Positions 59,461 to 64,000 of a stretch of DNA of 64,000 nt are shown piece after piece (position 1 is the stretch's first letter; each line of letters begins with the position of its first letter). Both the position numbers and the translations under genes were made by a program. The stretch is from contig NZ_CP054923.1 of NCBI RefSeq assembly GCF_013364215.1, positions 744,001 to 808,000 of the forward strand, in the 5' to 3' direction. The notes under the pieces are model-generated. The model had not been told where the DNA came from. It made no database searches and worked only from the letters and a program-made list of their open reading frames with translations. This DNA is from Verrucosispora sp. NA02020 (GTDB lineage Bacteria > Actinomycetota > Actinomycetes > Mycobacteriales > Micromonosporaceae).

Positions 59461-60909
59461 GTGCGAGGGCTGCGCCGGATCGTCGTGGTGTGCCTGACCG
59501 CCCTGGCCGTGCTCGGGCCGGTCGGGCCGGTCCACGCCGCCCCGGCCGACACGCCGGCCGGCTCCAAGTACTACGTCGTCGGTGAACCGATCGCCGGCCA
59601 GCGCGAGTCGCTGTACGAGATCTCGGCCCGGACCCTCGGCACCGGCCGGCGGCACCTGGAGATCTTCGAGTTGACCAAAGGCCGTCCGCAGCCGGACGGT
59701 GGGCAGCTCACCGACCCGATGGTCCTGAAACCCGGCTGGGTGCTGACGCTGCCCGCCGACGCCAGCGGTCCCGGCGTCTACGACGAGTACCCGGTGGCGA
59801 CGCAGGCGGCCCCGCCCGCGCCCCGGGACCTGTCGACTCCGGGACGGCAGGGCGCCCCCGTCTTCGAGGCCATCGGGGTGTTCGCGGCCGTCATGTTGTT
59901 CGCGGTGGCGGTGGCGGTGCTCCGCGGTGGGCGTGGTGCGCGCGGCGCCACGGCACCGGCGGTGTCCGCCGCCCCGCCACCCCTGTCGGACCCGCCGCCG
60001 CTCTCCGACCCGCCCGCGCCGTCGGACGCGCCACCCGTACCCGGTCACCCGGCCCGGCCCGGCCCGCCGCCGACCGACGCCGAGCGCGAGCTGGTGCTGG
60101 CCGGGGCGCACTCCTCCGCACCGCCGGTCGTGGACCCGTATCCGGCGACCGCCACGTCACGGGCCGCGTACCTCCCGCCGACGGCGCCCGAGCGACCGGT
60201 GGCACCGGAACGGCCGACCGCACCCGAACGACCGGCGCGACCGTCGCTCGCCGGCCGTCTACGGCCGGTGGGGCCGCCCTCTCCGGAACTACCGCGCCGG
60301 ACGCCGTCGCCGTCCCCGGTACCACCCCTGCCGGAGCCGTCCGCCGGGCCGCGTCGACCGGAGGTCGCTGACGACGCCACCGAGCTCAGCGCCGACCTGC
60401 GGGCCGAAGGGCTCAAGCTGAGTGTCTCCCTGAACGGGGCCCGGGACGGGGCGGCAGCGCCGTTCGGCTGGTACGGCCCGGGTGAGGCACCGCCGGCCGC
60501 CACCATGCCGCTGCTGCTCGGCGACCGCGACGGCTGGCGGCTCTATGTCGACCTGGTCCGCTGCCCGGACGTGCTGACCGTCGCCGGCAACCTGCCCGAC
60601 GGGCAGCGCTACGCGCGCCGGCTGATCCGGCAGGCCCTGGCCGACGGCAACGAGGTGACCGTGGTCGGGGACGTCCTCGGCGAGTCGCTGCCGAACGGAT
60701 GCAGCCGGGTGGCACAACTGTCCGACGTGGAGCCGTCGCCGACTCCGGGCATCGTGATCTGCGCCCGGCTCGCCAACGGCGACGGACGGGTGGCCCGCGA
60801 GCTGCGTACGGCCGGAGTGCAGGTGCCGGTGGTGCTCGGTGAGGTGACGCCGTCGCGCTGGTCGATCTCGGTGCGGCCGACGGAGGAGCCCGGTGTCGAG
60901 CTGTCGTGA
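59461..60909 (+). CDS. Exported LysM-like membrane protein, 482 aa
   Basis: A signal peptide (1-26, predicted cut after VHA) leads into a LysM-like domain (about 36-98: KYYVVGEPIAG, SLYEISARTLG, ending LKPGWVLTLP), which would bind peptidoglycan outside the membrane. A hydrophobic segment (about 136-157) then returns the chain to the cytoplasm. A Pro-rich stretch (about 165-305) and a folded alpha/beta C-terminal domain (about 308-475, with GWRLYVDLVRCPDVLTVAGNL) follow. The topology suggests a bridge between cell wall and cytoplasm. The gene is 41 bp after the golvesin-like gene, so they are likely in one operon, and it ends 10 bp before the convergent regulator. It could serve the T7SS apparatus, though no direct motif proves this. 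Confidence 0.82.
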   Translation: MRGLRRIVVVCLTALAVLGPVGPVHAAPADTPAGSKYYVVGEPIAGQRESLYEISARTLGTGRRHLEIFELTKGRPQPDGGQLTDPMVLKPGWVLTLPADASGPGVYDEYPVATQAAPPAPRDLSTPGRQGAPVFEAIGVFAAVMLFAVAVAVLRGGRGARGATAPAVSAAPPPLSDPPPLSDPPAPSDAPPVPGHPARPGPPPTDAERELVLAGAHSSAPPVVDPYPATATSRAAYLPPTAPERPVAPERPTAPERPARPSLAGRLRPVGPPSPELPRRTPSPSPVPPLPEPSAGPRRPEVADDATELSADLRAEGLKLSVSLNGARDGAAAPFGWYGPGEAPPAATMPLLLGDRDGWRLYVDLVRCPDVLTVAGNLPDGQRYARRLIRQALADGNEVTVVGDVLGESLPNGCSRVAQLSDVEPSPTPGIVICARLANGDGRVARELRTAGVQVPVVLGEVTPSRWSISVRPTEEPGVELS

Positions 60910-60919
60910 GTGGAGTGGA

Positions 60920-61618
60920 CTACGATGCGGCGCGCCAGCCGTGCGACAGGTGCCCGTGGGTCAGCCGACCGTGCGTCACGCGTCCCTGGGTCACGTGACC
61001 CAACTCGATCGCCATCCGGGTCAGCTCCGCCTTGTTCGTCACGTTGAGCTTGGCCCGGATCCGCTTGGCGTACGTGTTCACGGTCGCCTGGGACAGCCCC
61101 ATCCGGGTGGCGATCTGCGCATGGGTGAGCCCGAGCGCGATCCAGCGCAGCGTCTCCACCTCGCGCGGGGCCAGTCCGTTCTCGTCGGCGTCCGCCGGGC
61201 GCGACAGATCGGCCGCGAACCGGTCGGCCAGTTCCGCGCCGATGTGCAGCCCACCGGTGGCGACCACGCGCAACGCCAGGCGTACGTCGGGTTGCTCGGC
61301 GTACCGGGTGATCACGCCTCGGGCCCCGGCCCGGACGGCGGAGAGCAGGCCCGGCGGCTGTTCCCAGGTGGCGCAGACCAGCGGGGCGCCACGGGTGGCG
61401 AGTTTCCCGATCAGCTCCAGCACGCTCGCGCCGGGCAGCGCCGGCAGGTCGATGAAGATCACCCGGTAGTCGGCCGGTCCGGCCTGCTCCAACTCGCCGA
61501 CCGAGCCGACCGAGGGGCCGAGCGCGAGGCCCGGCTCGTCCTGCACCAGCCGCTCCATCCCGACCCGCGACAACGGCTGGTCGCAGACGATCGCGACCGT
61601 ACCCAGATCCTGTTCCAT
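60920..61618 (-). CDS. LuxR/NarL-family regulator with atypical receiver, 232 aa
   Basis: The N-terminal half is receiver-like: a phospho-acceptor candidate D57 in VIFIDLPA and a GARGVITR strand. However, the usual acidic pair is reduced to one Asp (IVCDQP, D13) and the conserved Lys is Arg, so phosphorylation control is uncertain. The C-terminal part (about 147-212) is a clear LuxR helix-turn-helix with PREVETLRWIALG, ATRMGLSQATVNTYAKRI and RAKLNV. The last 20 residues are an unusual repeat (VTQGR/VTHGR/LTHGH/LSHGW). Start ATG (complement of 61616-61618) has AAGGGG upstream. It is divergent from the gene at 61782 and convergent to the LysM-like gene. A role in controlling this cluster is likely but not shown. 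Confidence 0.9.
   Translation of the reverse strand: MEQDLGTVAIVCDQPLSRVGMERLVQDEPGLALGPSVGSVGELEQAGPADYRVIFIDLPALPGASVLELIGKLATRGAPLVCATWEQPPGLLSAVRAGARGVITRYAEQPDVRLALRVVATGGLHIGAELADRFAADLSRPADADENGLAPREVETLRWIALGLTHAQIATRMGLSQATVNTYAKRIRAKLNVTNKAELTRMAIELGHVTQGRVTHGRLTHGHLSHGWRAAS
60987..61002. repeat. Perfect 16-bp palindrome TGGGTCACGTGACCCA
   Basis: The sequence equals its own reverse complement and has a CACGTG centre. It lies inside the regulator gene where the histidine-containing tail begins, and about 80 bp past the stop of the convergent gene. It may be an operator-like site or a by-product of the tail repeats. Confidence 0.85.
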
Positions 61619-61781
61619 CGCCGTACCCCTTCTCTGCCCGGTGCATCACACGACGGACGCGGGACTCGCCGTGTTCAGTGCGGTGATGGCGGGGACTCGC
61701 CGACCTCGGATTGAGAAAACCAGGTACCGCCGTCCGTTGAGAGGACGTGCAAGGGGGGACATCGAGGAACGGACGAGCGTC
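61619..61781. promoter_or_regulatory. Divergent intergenic region, candidate promoters and operator
   Basis: 163 bp between two divergent genes. It includes a locally AT-richer stretch (TTGAGAAAACC at 61711-61721) and a dyad CGTCC-(7 nt)-GGACG (61731-61747). TTGAGA could be a -35 element, but I see no convincing -10 at the right distance. A LuxR-type protein binding next to its own gene would be expected here; this is inference. Confidence 0.35.
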
Positions 61782-64000
61782 ATGACCGGCAGGCCGCCGC
61801 CGACACCGGCTGCCCGGGCGCGCCCGGAGCACCGGCGCATCGACGGGCTCTACGACATCTGGCTGCGTACCGGCCCGGACGGGCTGCCGGTCGCGCTGCG
61901 GGGCAGCGGGACGCCGCTCGACGCCGGACAACTCGCCGACCTGGTCCGCCGGGGCGGTGGGGCGGGCGACGACGTCCGGATCATGATGGACGGTGGCGAG
62001 GAACACGCGGAGGTCTTCGCCGAGCTGGCCGGGATCCTCGGGCGGGACGTGCTGATCAGCCCGGCCGGCAGCATGTTGCGGTACGACGGGGACCGCGAGC
62101 CGGAGCCCAGCCTGGTGGACGCCCGGACCGGGCGGCCGGCGGAGTGGCTCGTCGTCCAGCCCCCGGCGATGGCCACCGGGCTGCCCGGTTGGTACGAGAC
62201 GACCGGCGGCGTGCTGCGGCCCCGGTCCGGTGTCGTCGCCGCGCCGCTGCCCGGCGGGCTGACGCTCGCCACCCGGGCCGACTTCGTGGCCCGCCGGGCC
62301 GCTGCGGTGGACCTGGCCCCGGGTCACCCGGAACTGACCACGATCGGGGTGTCCGTCCGGGGCGGCGGCTTCGTGGTCGGCGACTACACCGGCTCCTACC
62401 AGGTGACCGGTGGGCGTCAGCTCGCCGCCGCCCTGTCGGACGTGCCGCTCTACGGCAGTGAGATCCGGATGTGGCTGCACTGGCCCTCCGACCCGGACGA
62501 GCGGCAGCGGCTGCACGCCAACCTGGCCGCGTTCGCGGACAACACCGGGGCGATCGTGTGGGCCCCGGAGCGTACCGCCGCCCTGGAGATCCTGGAGAGT
62601 TGCCAGGACCTGAGCGCGGTGGACCGCGCCGGCGGTCCGGCCGAGTGGCGTACCTACCTGCCGCCGATGGCCGCCTCACCGCGCTTCGAACCGGACCAGG
62701 ACGGTCGGTTGTCCCCGGCCGGGCGGATGGTCGTCACCCCCTATCCGGGTGCGCCCCTGGTCAGCGTCGCGCCCGCGCGCCAGCGGGCGATGAACTCGCG
62801 GTACAGCAGCCTGCGGGCCCAGCACGGGCTGTTCCGGATCGATCTGACCATCCTCAACGACGGTCGGTGGGCGGTGCAGTACGCCGACTCCGGGCCGCAC
62901 GCGCTCGGGCCACGGGTGCTGCAACGGATGCTGCGCACGGCCGGCTGGCAGGGCGAGGACCTGCTGCTGCTGGCGAGCTATCCGGCCTCCGCCGAGGCGG
63001 GGGTCCGCCGCTACGGCAGCCGGCTGGTGGAAGGACTCCGCGCCGAGGTGTGGGTGCTGCCGCCGGAGGCCGCGTTCGACAGCGTCGACGGTACGGCCCG
63101 CGCCGTCGACGAGCGGGGCCGTCCAGTGGACTGGCAGCGCCTCGACCTGGACGACTCGCAGCGACGCTGGCAGAGCGACGACGGCGTGCTGGTGACGGCC
63201 GAGAGCAGCAGCCGTCCGGCCGGCACCGATCGTGTCGCCGGCACCGATCGCATTGCCGTCACCGGCCGTTCGGCCGACGCCCCTTCCCGCGCGCCGGAGA
63301 GCATCGCCGCTGTCCCGGACAGCGCTGAGCGGAGCACCGCGTCCGAGGCGACGCCCTCGATCGACCGGCAGCAGGCGGGGGAGCCCGCTCTGTCCACCTC
63401 GCCCTCGGCGTCCGACGTCCGGGCGTACCCGGGGTCGCCGTGGACGGGACGCCCTGCGGCGGCGACGTCCGGCCCGGTGTCCCCGGTCCCGGTGCACGCG
63501 GTCCTGCCGCTGCCCGCGCCGACGTCCCCGGCCCCGCCTCCGGCCCCGGCGGCGTCACCGTTCCGACCGGCACCGCCGCGACCGGCTCCGGCTGCGCCGG
63601 ATTCGACGGCCGTGGCCCCCTCGTCGCCGATCGTGCCCTCTACGGCCCCCGCGTCGCCTCCCCCGTCGCCGGTGGTCCCGCTGTCTCCGGCCGCCTCGCC
63701 GGTGGTTCCTCCGTCCCCGGCCGCCCAGGCGGGTGCCCCTTCGTCGACCGCCGCGCCCACCGGGGCGGACTCCTATCCGGAGCGGTCCTCGCCCGTGCCG
63801 CCGCTTCCACCGCAGGCACGGGCGGGGGGCTGGGCCCAGCCCAATCGGACCGAGCCGAGGCGCGTCGAGCGGCAGGTCGGGCCACCGCGACCGGTGGTCG
63901 GGCCGGCGGCGGGCCCGCGTCCGATCGCCGGGCCGGCGCCGACGACCCGGCCGGAGGAGAGCACCGCTCCCGCTCCGACTTCCGACCCTGGGGTCGGCTA
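61782..64000 (+). CDS. Protein with three ~165-aa alpha/beta repeats and Pro-rich tail (partial, 3' end outside)
   Basis: Open from ATG 61782 to the window edge (739 codons). Three repeats each carry a helix, a hydrophobic strand (VRIMMDG at 65, IRMWLHW at 228, LLLLASY at 394), another helix, a second strand (RDVLISP, AIVWAPE, EVWVLPP) and a GRPAEW/GPAEW/GRPVDW motif (Trp 122, 289, 451). Repeat 3 (VLQRMLRTAGWQGEDLLLL) lines up with the caspase-like domain of the giant protein (FAEVIRQTPGWRGQPLALA) but has neither the His nor the Cys. From about residue 475 the sequence is Pro/Ala/Ser-rich and disordered. There is no signal peptide or membrane segment so far. The ribosome binding site is weak. 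It is probably a non-catalytic partner protein of the same system. Confidence 0.8.
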   Translation, partial: MTGRPPPTPAARARPEHRRIDGLYDIWLRTGPDGLPVALRGSGTPLDAGQLADLVRRGGGAGDDVRIMMDGGEEHAEVFAELAGILGRDVLISPAGSMLRYDGDREPEPSLVDARTGRPAEWLVVQPPAMATGLPGWYETTGGVLRPRSGVVAAPLPGGLTLATRADFVARRAAAVDLAPGHPELTTIGVSVRGGGFVVGDYTGSYQVTGGRQLAAALSDVPLYGSEIRMWLHWPSDPDERQRLHANLAAFADNTGAIVWAPERTAALEILESCQDLSAVDRAGGPAEWRTYLPPMAASPRFEPDQDGRLSPAGRMVVTPYPGAPLVSVAPARQRAMNSRYSSLRAQHGLFRIDLTILNDGRWAVQYADSGPHALGPRVLQRMLRTAGWQGEDLLLLASYPASAEAGVRRYGSRLVEGLRAEVWVLPPEAAFDSVDGTARAVDERGRPVDWQRLDLDDSQRRWQSDDGVLVTAESSSRPAGTDRVAGTDRIAVTGRSADAPSRAPESIAAVPDSAERSTASEATPSIDRQQAGEPALSTSPSASDVRAYPGSPWTGRPAAATSGPVSPVPVHAVLPLPAPTSPAPPPAPAASPFRPAPPRPAPAAPDSTAVAPSSPIVPSTAPASPPPSPVVPLSPAASPVVPPSPAAQAGAPSSTAAPTGADSYPERSSPVPPLPPQARAGGWAQPNRTEPRRVERQVGPPRPVVGPAAGPRPIAGPAPTTRPEESTAPAPTSDPGVG

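Noticed and set aside
60609..62516. 635-codon minus-strand frame covering the regulator and its neighbours
   Set aside because: It runs antisense through three better-supported genes and has no recognisable domain.

Overview
The window is very GC-rich (roughly 70 % by eye) and uses GTG starts, strong GGAGG-type ribosome binding sites and almost exclusively G/C third codon positions. With an EccC-type ATPase, a WXG100-like N-terminus, a YbaB/EspL-like protein and a NarL/LuxR-type regulator, this points to a filamentous actinomycete. Micromonosporaceae is my best guess from overall style; that is inference. The locus is part of a type VII secretion (T7SS/ESX-like) gene cluster. No tRNA, rRNA, CRISPR array, integrase or transposase was seen.

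Layout: the tail of an upstream gene (2-61) runs 3 bp ahead of one unbroken 17,162-codon gene (65-51553) that fills 80 % of the window. All following genes up to 60909 are on the same strand: an unrecognised protein (51618-53738), the T7SS motor EccC (53794-57843), a 547-bp gap with three kinds of small repeat (57844-58390), a YbaB/EbfC-like protein (58391-58708), a membrane-anchored golvesin-like protein (58718-59419) and a secreted/membrane LysM-like protein (59461-60909). A convergent LuxR-type regulator (60920-61618, minus strand) follows. A divergent intergenic region separates it from a gene that runs off the right edge (61782-64000+).

The giant protein is neither a PKS nor an NRPS. In order it carries: a WXG100-like helical head and a hydrophobic block; a ~1,450-residue Pro/Gly/Thr-rich region with two tandem repeats; 13 copies of a ~100-residue repeat; a series of recurring modules, including five metallopeptidase-like copies of which only two keep HExxH; a tandem pair of ~1,800-residue units (D1, D2); a unique block; five ~130-residue repeats vaguely like the second half of OTU proteases; a beta-rich region; a coiled coil; and a tandem pair of ~2,180-residue C-terminal units (F1, F2), each opening with a caspase-like His/Cys domain. 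The protein has evidently grown by internal duplication followed by loss of catalytic residues.

Working model (inference): EccC powers a T7SS whose substrate or scaffold is the giant WXG-headed protein. The neighbouring membrane and cell-wall-binding proteins would support the secretion apparatus, and the EspL/YbaB-like protein and the LuxR-type protein would have accessory or regulatory roles. No classical C-terminal toxin domain, no obvious immunity gene, no small WXG100 pair and no eccB/eccD/eccE/mycP are visible here. The last, truncated gene is built of three ~165-residue alpha/beta repeats that resemble the F1/F2 caspase-like domain without its catalytic residues, which ties it to the same system.
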